Assembly (NCBI GenBank): GCA_010645155.1
Contig: JAAGOF010000041.1
Location: 448,777-512,776, forward strand
From: Tigriopus japonicus
Taxonomy: Eukaryota; Arthropoda; Copepoda; Harpacticoida; Harpacticidae
Direction of reading: 5' to 3'
DNA length: 64,000 bases
The notes beneath the pieces were generated by a model, which saw nothing but the letters and a program-made list of their open reading frames with translations, ran no database searches and was not told the DNA's origin. Positions 36,341 through 47,252 of the stretch are shown here, in pieces; positions within the stretch are counted from its first letter, which is position 1; each line of letters opens with the position of its first letter. The position numbers and the translations under genes are program-made.

Positions 36341-39300
36341 CTATTTGGCTTCTGCCCACTCTTCCGAGTTCAACACGCGGGAATCCGACAATTCTTGGAA
36401 CTTGGCGATCACATCTCCAATACTAAACTCGCCATGGACCTTGTTATCCCTGGTTCTCACATTCACGGTTTGGTTCGACCTCTCCTTCTCACCCAACACT
36501 AAAAAAACCATTTTAAAACCAACATCCAACAGACACATACTCCATGGTAAATCAATCCTTACCAAATATGAAATTGTATTGAGCAATCTGGGCATTCCGG
36601 ACCTTCTTATTCATGGTATTACTATCATCCACATCGGCGTCCGCGCAAAATCCAGCGGCTCTCAAACGATCCTTAACTTCAATGGCGTACTCATTGAACG
36701 GTGGACCCACGGGCACAATCATTACTTGACGAGGAGACAACCAGAATGGCCATTTTCCGCCGAAATTTTCGGTCAAAACCGCCATCTGCCGCTCAACAGA
36801 ACCCAAGATGGCCCTAGAAAGATTCAAATGAGAGGTTTTGGTGATTAGCCAAGTGAAGATTGAGAAGATGTTAATCAAAACTTGGACAATAAGCAAACAG
36901 GTTTTAGCTTGAATTTTTTTTGGCGGGGTTTCACAACGTTTTTCGAATTTTCTAGAGATTTAATTCAGGACCAAAAGGACTTTTTTGAAATATGTTAATA
37001 AGTCATTTTTTTAAATGAAAGATCAAGCAAAGACAAAGTCAACGTTATGGTTGAGAAGGTTCTAAAAAATTAAAAGCACTACAAAACAATGTCGTCTCGA
37101 ATAATGACAAATTCAATAAAAAAAATAATCTAAAACACTTTTTTGCGCCATTTTGACCTCTCTGATTCTATTTTAGCATCAGGAGAGACGAGTCAGCTCT
37201 AAAATAATGGATTTAAAAATGGCTACAAAGGGTTAAGGTGGTACATCCTCTTGTAAACAGTATGGAATTCAAGTCATAATAAGATGTCATAAAATAAATT
37301 TGCAGTGCAATTACAATTACTTGAAATTACAACAACCTTATTTCATCCGTGAACCTTGCACTCTGGATTTATCTAAAAGCATAGCAATATTTACATATAC
37401 TTGAAAATGTACTATCTCGGATTTCTTTTTAATTCGTTGAGGTTTTCCTAACAAATTTTGTAACATTTGTACTTGTTCAAAGCCTAACGCAATATTCAAA
37501 ATCAACTTAAAAAAGGTTTAAAAAATCAGAATTTTCATATATTATCGTGACAATCAAATATTTGCCTACGTGTGGACGGGTATTCCATGTGTGGACTTTG
37601 ACGTTTGTAGTCCATAACCAGTGTCCGTTTCAGGTTTAATCGAGGCTCATGGACTTCTTTATTCAGGCCATCCTTAAAAGTGAGACTTGTTGGGATACCA
37701 AGTATTTTTTTCCAACCCAAAATCCTGCCATCTTCCCCTTAAGGGACAAATGCAAGGCATGACAACTGACCCAATCATATTTATTGATAACATGATCTCA
37801 TTCAGTCCCAAGGGTTCTAACAGGGAAATGTACAAAACAACTTCTATTTCAAAAAACTTCGGGCTTTTTAAAATCTAAACCTGAAAAAATATACATTTTT
37901 TCCGCTATAATACTTAAATCTTAGTCTTGAGAGGTCCGTCGGCCCTGTACAAAAAATAGACTTTTACATACCTATGAATAATGACGGGTTTCTGCTTCTC
38001 TCCCTTATCGTCGATATAACTCAAATTGAATCGAATCGGAAGTTGAAAGTCCAACTGAATGGTCGCACATTGATGTTGTCTTTTGAGAGCATCCGTGAGG
38101 GTGATATCGATCTTCGGTCCATAAAAAGCTCCGTCTCCGGGATTCAATTTCCATGGTACTCCCGCTTCATCCAAAGATTCCGACAGAGCTTTTTCGGCCG
38201 CATCCCAAACGGACACTTCACCGAGGAATTTCTCGGGTCGAGTCGACAATCGAAGATTGAATGTGTAACCAAAAGTGGAATACACGTGGTTGAGGAAATT
38301 GAGAGCCCCTTGGATCTCCTCCTTGATCTGATCCGGACGACAGAAGATGTGCGCATCATCTTGTTGGAAACGACGCACACGGGTCAATCCAGTTAGGGCG
38401 CCACTTAATTCGTTGCGATGCAACACGCCAAAATCAGCCATGCGCAAAGGAAGTTCCTGAAAAAAAATGTGAATGTTACTTCGAGAGATGAAATCTTTGA
38501 TTTACCTTCTCCACATTTTTCATGATCTTTGACAATGATGGATCGAAAGAGTTCATAACACAACATCTCGTGTTCATCAAAGAAAAAAATGTCAAACCTT
38601 GCTTTTAAACATTGATATTGTTTGGGCAATGTATAAAATGGTTACTGAAGTGACAAAAATGCGATGTGTTTTTTTTTACCTAATGAAAAAAAAAATTAAA
38701 TTTAAAAACAAAAATAAAAAAAACCACTGCCTTACATTTTGATTGCCTAAAAAATCAAGTGGTCCATTGTTCTCAAGTTAGTATGACAGATCTGGACAAT
38801 CTCTGAAAAATATTTGATCTTCAGCACTAAACTATTTCTTTTTTTTATTCTTCTTGTTTCTTTGTATAAAAATGATATTGCAAATACTCAAGTTTCTAAT
38901 CCTGTGCAATATTCACAAAAATATTAGTAATTAAACTTATCAATCTAATGCCCCCAAAGCTAATGGCCCCAACAATTGCAGCATGATAAAAAAGTTTGAC
39001 CTTTTTTAAAAATTCTCAGTATGCACATCATCAGAACACAAAGTTGATGTCACAATTCTTAGAGTTTAGAGTTTACACAAATTTTCTATTTAATGAATTA
39101 ATGATTTAAAATCATCTTAATCAACTCTGCTGATTCTCTTACCTTCCATGAGCGGACTCCATGGTCAAAGATGAGGCAATGACCTGGACAATTCATGGGT
39201 TTGAGCCCGAACTTTTCCTTCTCGACATCAAATCGGAACATGTCATCGGCATAATGCTCCCAATGTCCAGAGGTTTGCCAAAGTCTGGAGTTATAAATAT

Positions 39301-42300
39301 TCGGACTGATCACCTCCTGGAAGCCACGTTTCCAGTACTCTTCACGGATAAACTTCATCAGTTTATTATAAATATGAGCTCCATTCGGCAAAAAGAAACA
39401 AGAGCCAGGACTCAACTCATGGAAGAAAAACAGATCTTGCTCCTAAAAAGAAGGAAACAAATTTTAATCATGAAGCAAAGTTCAATGTTTAAAGCCTTCT
39501 TACTCGTCCAAGTTTGCGATGATCTCGTTTGGCAGCCTCTTCTTGGAAGGCTTTCCATTCCTTCATTTGCTTGGGATCGGGGAAACTGATGCCATACACT
39601 CTTTGAAGGGATTCAGCTTCGGCATTGCCTTCCCAATAGGCGGACGAATTCTTGGTCACAGCCATGGATTTGATCTTTCCGGTGTGACGAACATGGGGTC
39701 CACGACACAAATCGATCAGTGGACCACATCTGGAAACGCAAAAAAAAATATTAGGTTTGGGATCAGCACAAGGCTTGATGAACAGTATTTATTTAATGGC
39801 CATTAAAATAAGTTTTGCATGTTATTGATCAAATTGTAGCCAACATCAAAACGTGAAATTTCTACCGTTTTCAGAGACTTACAGTGTTGTTATTAATTAG
39901 AGTCGCAAAAAATAATGGTAAATCGTAAGAAAAGGAGACGATAACAAAACTTGATTGAGGTTAAAATAGATTTAACAGACCAAATTTCAAAAAAAAACAC
40001 TTTGCCTGAGTATACCTAAAACTGTTTTCTTCAATAGGTATTAGTATCATGGAATCACAAACGTAATGTCAACTAATGTGTAAGGAATGATTCTTAATTT
40101 GGTATGGGACTCTAGCTTGTGACAACCCTGTATACTCTGAGGGACAGACAACTGGCAACGGAATGATTTAAAATACTCACATGACCAACCTTTGGGCATG
40201 TCCCATTCAATCTCGATTTTTTTTAAAGGGAAGATGAGGATTTGACTTACCTGTAGACAGTGGTGGTTGGGGTTTTGACTTTTTCGTTCAAGATTCGAAC
40301 CTTGAATTCGTTGTAGGCAAACATCTTCAGTAGATCCTCTTTCTTCATCTCCAATCGCTCAAAAGGTTGTTTTTCTTTGACGATTTTCTTCACCAGATCG
40401 TCCATCACTTTAAAGTCCGAATCAGTCACCTGGAATTGAAGGTTCGGTCAAACATACAAGGTTGTTTGTAATTTAGAGTCCCAAAAACTTTGAGGACAAA
40501 TTGCGACAAAAGGAAACGATATAGTTAACTTAAGTTCAAAACAAATGTAAAAATACAGGTGTATACCAACCGTGTCGTTTGGTATACAAACGATATACCA
40601 ATCGTGAATACAAAATCTTGATTTTTGAACGGGTCAATCACAAATGTTATGTGTCACTAATGATTCCTGATTTGGTAGGGTACTCTAATTCGTGACAACC
40701 CTGTACATGTTAAAGGGTTACTGGAGCAGCCAATAACATTAAAGAAGGAGTTAACGCATAGAAACACTAATATTAGAGAAAAAAATACAAATTCCAGTCA
40801 TCGCTTGATTCGGAAGGGAAAATTTCTTGATTATTTTGTTGCTCTTTGAACCTTTTGGAAGGCTTCAATGAAATATCGACAAGACAGTTTGACCAACGAC
40901 AATTTGAAGAATTGGGATGAAGTTGATTTAGAAAAATGTCAATGTAATAAAGAAATGTATTTTTAAGTGAAATGCAATTACATGAAAATGGAATAGGTTG
41001 AAATTTTTTACGACAAAAGGTTGAAAACAATTCACTTCTTGCAAAGTTATGGAAATTTGCTTAAAAACGATGATTACTCCTATTTTCCTCCATTAAATTG
41101 CTTCAAAAGAGAGATTTTTTAGTATTTTTTTGTTTATATTCCCAAATCCAAATAAAGATGAGGATATATTACCGTATGTTCATCCGAGTACATATCATAG
41201 TAGAAGCCGGATTCAATGGGTGGCCCATAACACAAATGTCCGCCATAAACCCGTTCCATGGCTTCACCCAAAACATGAGCTGAAGAGTGCCAGAACACAG
41301 CTTGGCCCTCTTCATCATCGAATTTGAGCAATTGGAGCTGACAATCGCCTTCCAAAGGTCGATCCAGGTCCCAAAGCTCACCATTGACCTTCGAGATCAC
41401 AGCACTATCGGCTAGGCCTTTACTGATCAAGGCAGCCATGTCATAAGGGGTGCTTTTCCAAGAGAGACCTTCCAAGGCTTTGCCATCGGGTAAAGTAACC
41501 TTGATTGGTTCATTAGGTTGGTTGGCCAACCATTCATCTCGTTCTTTCTTCAATTTGTCCCAAAGTTCCAGACGAGCCGCGATAAAAGCTGGTGGTGGGT
41601 TCATTTCTGATACTTTTGAGTCGGATCCAGCTTTTTTCTCCTTCTTTTTAGATTGCTAGAAATAAACAAATGGAATGTTCAACATCTATAACGCTTTAGG
41701 CAATTGTCAAATTGACTAAATAAGTTTTTTTTTTAAGATTTCAGCTATTTGGGAAAGGATCCGGGGTTCTGTGAGTTTCCTATCAAAAGAATAGTAAACG
41801 CAATAGATGATGGATAAGTCTTTTCAAAAGCCAAACTAAAAAGTTATTTTGGTTTGAAGTAATTTTGCTAAAAATAATAATGCAAAGTGAAAACAAAGGG
41901 AAGGAAAAATAATTCAAGAACCACGAAAATCCAAAATCTATGAGGATAAAAACTCTCCATGGATTTTGTGGATTAATAACTGGATTTAGATTTTGGCAAA
42001 ACAAGTCTGACAACCAAACCCGTCACAGAAGACGACATCTAGCAAGAAAAAAAACTTGTGCTAAGCACAATATGGATCTAACTCGCGTCTCTAAAAATAA
42101 GCAGCAAAGATTACCACTGCCAAACTTCAAAAATGGGAAAAATGCTTTGAAATCATGCAATCAAAACACGAAAACCACAAAACATGCAAATCTGGGAAGC
42201 CTACAGTCCAATCAGTAGGTGTGACCAGGGCAGGCAAGGTGGGTGTGACACAAAAACTAAGCGCAAAGTACCTCGTTTTTGGGCACATTAGGTGTGTCCA

Positions 42301-43005
42301 TGTGCAGAGTTTCTTGAGCTTGAGGTAAACCCTGGCCTTTGATGGCCTTGATATGACTGTACCAACGGGCCAGATTCTCATACTGCTCCGCTGAAGGCTC
42401 CACTTTGAAGGCCTTGAACACGGTCAAATCGTTCTGAGAGGCCTCATAACCACTGATAAAGCTACGACTGGCCAAATAGGCATTCAAAAAGGTTCGACCC
42501 GCCTCCAAATTCACATCTGGTAGAGTCAAAACCATGGTATATCAAGTTTTTTTCTTACAGCTGAAAAATAGCACAACTTTGGACTTGAAAACCTGCCTCT
42601 TTGATCTTCATGGAGACACTGAATCGTTGTATTTCGATATATCCTAATGAGTACATTGAACAATCATGGTAACTGGCTACAATCCACCTTGGCCTGCCTT
42701 GGCCTTATTTTGATTGATCCTCGCTAAAGTAAGGTTTGAGAGGACACAGATGGATGGAAGCAGTGCAATCCTAACCCGTTCTAGGAACCTCTGGAATTTG
42801 ATATCGTTCTGATCCGAGAGTTCCGTGCTAGAGTTCAATCTCGTCATTTGGAAACCCAGGGAGAGACGGCTGCGGCGGCCAAAAAGCGGCCCCATTCGCA
42901 ATGAATACAGAGAGTACGGCAGCGGCATCTTCATCATACTTGCGGCTCCTTCTCGGCGGCTAAGGACATTTTGGCCAAGGATTCACGGGCAGCCTCAGCG
43001 GACAT
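36341..43005 (-). CDS. TARS1: Threonyl-tRNA synthetase, cytosolic, 8 coding exons
   Basis: This enzyme charges tRNA-Thr. Exons: 43005-42940, 41655-41173, 40429-40251, 39729-39504, 39442-39143, 38456-37972, 36813-36563 and 36498-36341. All have GT/AG borders and consistent phases, and give 715 residues, close to animal cytosolic ThrRS. A Lys-rich stretch (25-30) is followed by a TGS domain (about 72-135). The editing domain has H145/H149 (HSSAH) and C251/H255 (CRGPH). The class II catalytic core has the zinc ligands C403 (MNCPGHC), H454 (QQDDAHIF) and H579, and a motif 2 Arg in VRRFQQ. A C-terminal anticodon-binding domain ends the protein. All catalytic and editing residues are present. Two introns each hold a Tc1/mariner-like MITE. 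Exon 1 (from ATG at 43005) ends in a GTATGA donor in phase 0. Two other possible first exons are listed separately. Confidence 0.9.
39882..40130. mobile_element. Tc1/mariner-like MITE copy 1 in a ThrRS intron
   Basis: The left end is CAGTGTTGTTATTAATTAGAGTC. The right end inverted is CAGGGTTGTCACAAGCTAGAGTC. TA dinucleotides border both ends (39880-39881 and 40131-40132). The 249-bp unit shares its ends and interior words (for example AGGAATGATTC before ATTTGGTA) with copy 2 in the next intron, in the same orientation. It has no coding capacity. Confidence 0.75.
40457..40703. mobile_element. Tc1/mariner-like MITE copy 2 in a ThrRS intron
   Basis: This 247-bp unit begins CAAGGTTGTTTGTAATTTAGAGTC. 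It ends ...TAATTCGTGACAACCCTG and is flanked by TA at 40455-40456 and 40704-40705. It belongs to the same family as the copy at 39882-40130. An added internal palindrome around GGTATACCAACCG/TTTGGTATAC lies at about 40560-40590. Confidence 0.75.
42272..42535 (-). CDS. eEF1B-beta-like GST-C domain exon, candidate alternative first exon of ThrRS
   Basis: This 88-codon exon starts at ATACCATGG (good initiation context, with an in-frame TGA upstream) and ends PNVPKNE|GTACTT in phase 0. It matches the N-terminal GST-C-like domain of elongation factor eEF1B beta/delta: [18 protein letters not shown], then VFKAF and ARWYSHIK. The phase and position allow a direct join to the ThrRS exon at 41655, which begins in phase 0 with a Lys-rich linker. 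The rest of eEF1B (acidic linker and exchange domain) was not found nearby. Two explanations fit: an alternative ThrRS isoform carrying an eEF1B-like protein-interaction domain, or a stranded eEF1B exon copy. The open frame, conserved domain and clean donor argue against simple decay. Confidence 0.6.
42755..42937 (-). CDS. Possible mitochondrial-presequence first exon of ThrRS (low confidence)
   Basis: The frame beginning ATGATGAAG at 42937 starts 3 bp inside the intron that follows the cytosolic exon 1. It encodes [20 protein letters not shown] and [14 protein letters not shown], which are Arg/Ser/Leu-rich and free of acidic residues. That is the composition of a mitochondrial targeting peptide. 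A usable donor, CGG|GTTAGG near 42762, would join in phase 0 to the exon at 41655. The donor is not a strong match, so the boundary is tentative. If real, one gene would supply both compartments by alternative 5' splice sites. Confidence 0.3.
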
Positions 43006-43009
43006 ACTG

Positions 43010-44240
43010 GAACAACACGCACTACACACAAGCCAGGATCACGGGAGAGTAACTCTCTGTAAAAGTGGATGGCCACGTTGTGTACTAGACTGTTTTCTGC
43101 ACGGCCAGATTGGGAGAGGGCATATACTGGCTGATGAAATAAAGCAAAGGAGGCATGCAATCATTCACTCAACCTCGGTCAAGATGACATGTTAACCAAT
43201 ACTTTCCAGTTTCTAGTCAACTCATTGTGATTTCACGATTTTACAAAACTATTTCTAACGTTTTCACCTTTCTTTTCCGTCTTTTCCATTGCTATATGTG
43301 GGAGCTTACACACATTCTACTTATACTCCTTTTTTTGTACGCCTTGACATAACCTAAAGTTGCAATAAACATTATCATTATCAATATTGTTTTTATTTAT
43401 TTATTCATTTATTTATTCACTGAAGTGCAGCTTTGTTGTCCCTTTTCATTTAGTAAGAGCATGGACTTGTCTCACGGCTAATTTGCTCCGGGTATGAGAG
43501 AGAAAAAACTCTGGATAACTCAAGTAAATGTTTCAAATTTGCAACCAAAGGTTTTATTTGATGTTATAGGTGTGCTGGAATTGGTCCATGTACATATTTT
43601 GCACAATTTCAAGAATAATGCCAAATTTTGTCTCTTTGCAAGATCATGCACGGTGCGAGCAAGCAGTGAGATGTGTGAGCTTGTCGTGACACTTATCCAA
43701 ACACTCATTACATGAAAAGGCACAACAAAGCCAAACTTCACTCTTGAATTTTCAAAATCAAGTCAAATTAACGAGCCTTAAGAATGTGTTTTAAATGCAG
43801 CAGTTGTGTTTCCTCAAGGACCTCTAATATTATATTAATTTTTGGTTTATTCCAAAAGAAATCTTTTAGTTGTTAACATGCCACCCATTACTGCAGGAAA
43901 ATTCCGGATGAATATTTATTTTAGTGATATAGTGTTTTATTGCGACTCTTGGTCATGTCATGCCGTATAATAAAGGATATACACTATCTATAAACATATA
44001 ACGATGAAAAAAAGACAGGTGAATTGGTAAAAACGTTTAAAATAGTTGTGTAAAATCGTGATATCACAAGTAGTTGACTAGAGATTGTATGTTTCAGTTT
44101 CATCAGATTTTGAGATTGCTTTAGAAATCAATATCCCTTTTTGTTATTCATGGTCGAATCTGAATAAAGCGAAAGGAAAGAGATTGTCTTTCAATTCTTT
44201 CTGAAATCATCACAATCAATAAACAACATTCAGCTTTTAA
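43010..44240. other. Space between ThrRS and the sugar transporter
   Basis: This holds the 5' flank of ThrRS and the 3' flank of the transporter, both transcribed leftward. It contains a TTTA/TTCA tetranucleotide microsatellite at about 43390-43418. The pair of opposite-strand ORFs near 43494-43741 has no recognisable content. I see no RNA gene. Confidence 0.4.
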
Positions 44241-44246
44241 ATCGTT

Positions 44247-44252
44247 TTTATT
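44247..44252 (-). promoter_or_regulatory. Polyadenylation signal of the sugar transporter (AATAAA on minus)
   Basis: The hexamer lies 53 bp beyond the transporter stop codon at 44305, in the expected position for the mRNA 3' end. Confidence 0.55.
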
Positions 44253-44304
44253 TGTATAAGATGTATAGATTGATGAGTTCAAACAAGGGTCATCCTGGTT
44301 GACT

Positions 44305-46891
44305 TTAACTTCTGTTGCCGCCACTGTCTTTTGTGTCACATTTACTTTCAGACCCCGCTTTGTTGTTACCACTTTTCTCGTCAAATTGCTCCTCAATCAT
44401 TACCAAAGATTTTCCTTTAGCCTCTGACATCGTAACAAACCCGTAGATGCCCGCCAAAGCCGTTGCTACAGCAAAAGTCCAAAATGTGCCATAAAATTCC
44501 AATGATTCCAACATGTATGGAAATGCCTTTCCAACCCCTGCCAAAGCAATATCCACAAGCACAAAAACGATGGCGCAAGATTTGGACCTGATCTCAGTTG
44601 GGAATGCTTCGGCACAACTCACTTTCAACACCGCCCCAAATCCCATACTATGAGCAGCATAGATGACCATCATGGCCAACAATGGTATCCAATTGTTGAT
44701 TGAATGAATCCAATGGTTAGGCTCAAAACCACCAGAAATAATCCCATTATTTTTTATGCTAGATTGCAAAGTTCCATTGATACTTATGTCAAACAAGTAC
44801 TTTTTGGTGTAACTTGATACTCCCATCAAAAATAATGAAGAGCCAATAACTAGTGAAGAGCAGAGCAAAAGTTGTCTTCGTTTGAACACGGTCAGCATTA
44901 TGGACCCTAAAAATGATGTACAAGTTCGAAACCCCATTACCAATACTGATCCCAAAAATGGATCTAGATTGGATCCAGATTCTTGTAAAACATTGACAGT
45001 GTACAGAGAAATGACCATAATACCACTAAAGCACGCCAAAATAAAAGTCATCCCTGCACCAAAGAATGGTCGCAGAAATCTGGGGGATGTGAAAATGGAC
45101 ATTGTTGACATTGGAGTGGCCAATTTGTGGGCTTCCAGTTTCAGCCTTCGCTCAAGGATCTCATTAAATTCTTCATCAATATTGGTGGTAGATCCTCGAA
45201 GCTTTTGAAGGTTCTCTTGCGCTTTGGTGATCTTCATTTTGGTAAGTAGAAAATAGGGCGTTTCCATTGTGCAAGTAATGATTAGAACGGCTGACACAAG
45301 GCTGTACCCGAAAAGTGTCCAGCATACATATCTCCATGGTAGGAATGCGCCCAAAAGGTAACTTGAGAGCATGCCTATGCTTTGAGCGATGTTAAGAAGG
45401 TTTGCCATCATTCCTATGAATTGAAAGAGTTTACCAAGAATAGTTGCAACGAGACAAAATGTCTTGAATTTTACCTCTAACTTTAGGATGACTGATCTCG
45501 CATAGGTATACAGAGGCTGCTGAGTTCATGGCGCCATCTCCAAATCCTGACAAACCCATGGCCATCAAAATAATCCAGTATTTTCTAGCAGATGCAATTA
45601 GACCCCACGCCAATAAAATAGGCACTTGACACATCAACAACAATGTTCGTCGACCCAATGAATCTGCAATCCATCCTCCAAGAATTGACCCAAAAATTCC
45701 CATGGCAGGCCAAATTGTCACTATAATTCATAATTCGAGATTTACAGTCCTTCCTGGGACAAATCTTACTTGGAGCCATTATGGGGAGAAGAGTCCGCAC
45801 ATTATATTAAATCATCCCAATGAGGAACAAGCATCTCTACGTGGTTGGAGATGAAAAGGGAAATAACTCAAAAGTGCAAGATTATGTAGACTAGAGGTCT
45901 AACAGAGAAATGACACTCCAAAATTATCTCAGAGTCACCAAGCCTGCACTGTATGTGCAATGGGGTTTGAAGTTGGACACACTTAGTTAGGTGGTTCAAA
46001 ACTGGAACTTGCTTTTTCAGGGAGTTACTGGCAAAATTACTCATTCAACTGCTTTGTTAGAATAAGGGCAATGCATGATGAATTATGTCAGTTGACACCC
46101 TTGCTGCCAGACTGAAAAAGTGTGTTCAAAATAGTGATGGGATTCAATTTGATTTCAATCTTTCAGGATTGCCATCAATGCCATTAATCTTGCACATTTA
46201 AAGTGTGAAAATGTTTTCTTAATCTTGATGGTGCCCCTTTTGTGAAGTCCTCAAAAACAGGGTCACTTTTTGCATATTCTCTTTGAATGAACAAATTATT
46301 TATAGAAGTGATAAATGGAAAGTTTCATGTGAATCGGTGGTCACAATGAAGTAGCACATGCAAGAATGATTGAGCAGATTGAAAACCACACTGAACTCTA
46401 TCAGTAGTTAAAAAAATCTCCACCGACTGAGCTGGAGTGACATTTCTCTGTAAGCCCTCTAACGGAGACAATATCTTTTCAATTGCATCAATGCTTTTTA
46501 AGTCTTTTGTGTTTTCTGAAAACCTAGTGTTTGTTTTCATTTTCATCCAAGTTTTGCGTTATCACAATCTTGAGGCACTTTCCATCTAGTGCAAATGAAG
46601 GTATTGGGACAACATTGACAACAACTTATGCACATTTTATTAAAATCGATCTAATCTTACCCATCCAAGAACCCTCTTTCAAGGTGATCCTCAAGTTTGG
46701 ATCATTTTCAGCTTGGAGAGCAGGGATGAGAATTCCACTTAAACTTAACAAACCACCGACAGATATTCTACATGACATTGAAACGATTCCCACTAAGAGC
46801 TGGAAAATATTCCAAGATAGTAAATTCTGGATTTTGTCGGTGACAAAAACAACTCAACTTGGGGCTTCAAATCAAATTTTTGGTTAACCAT
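44305..46891 (-). CDS. SLC2/Tret1-like sugar transporter (major facilitator), 4 exons
   Basis: Exons are 46891-46859, 46799-46661, 45720-45475 and 45413-44305. Phases agree throughout and give 508 residues, the normal size for a 12-helix sugar porter of the plasma membrane. The first exon has only 11 codons and is followed by a 59-bp intron. Diagnostic motifs appear in order: SWMV before helix 2, GGWIADSLGRR (the loop 2-3 GRR signature), YLCEISHPKVRG (E-x-x-P-x-x-RG), then AEAFPTEIRSKSCAIV, and near the end SEAKGKSL, the counterpart of PETKGKSL. These resemble arthropod facilitated trehalose transporter Tret1-like proteins; substrate specificity cannot be read from sequence. A long loop with an N-G-T glycosylation site lies between late helices. 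The gene lies 361 bp downstream of the receptor gene on the same strand, with a possible splice acceptor 35 nt before its ATG. Confidence 0.82.
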
Positions 46892-46925
46892 GTTTTTGTG
46901 CTCGTTGATGGAGATAAATAGGCTA

Positions 46926-46939
46926 ACTGATATAGAAGA
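46926..46939 (-). promoter_or_regulatory. 3' splice acceptor just upstream of the transporter start codon
   Basis: On the minus strand the sequence TTCTTCTATATCAG ends 35 nt before the transporter ATG at 46891. It could be the acceptor of a 5' UTR intron or a spliced-leader acceptor. The short distance to the upstream receptor gene makes either worth testing. Confidence 0.35.
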
Positions 46940-47252
46940 AATATATCCGGACATGTTTGGGAATTAATTAGGATTTTCCTTCAACTTGTTACTGCGATCA
47001 CATGCAAAGGCACATCATTTATTGTAACAGGGCATTTTCATAAGTTTCATCGCTTCTGTGACCAAAATAATGTTTAACACGTCGCAAAACATATTATTTT
47101 ACTTATCAGTTGAACGGGAGCATCGAGTTATATTTCATATCACAGAAGAGGGAATTAATCTTACAGAAAGAGTTGTTTACTACTATTTTCAATTCCAAGT
47201 GATGAGTTGGAGATAGGCCAAAGACATGATGAGATGCTTGTTAACTAGCCTT

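Noticed and set aside
42257..42535. Complete eEF1B-beta gene
   Set aside because: The acidic linker and guanine-nucleotide exchange domain are not found in any frame nearby; only the GST-C-like exon is present.
30338..43005. Functional linkage of tRNA-Thr and the ThrRS gene
   Set aside because: They are about 6 kb apart with transposons between; eukaryotic tRNA genes show no known clustering with their synthetases, so chance is the simplest view.
45721..45800. Upstream ATG (ATGGCTCCAA with GTAAG) as the transporter's first exon
   Set aside because: It would omit transmembrane helix 1. Joining the 46799-46661 exon instead supplies helix 1 and the conserved SWMV motif in the right phase.
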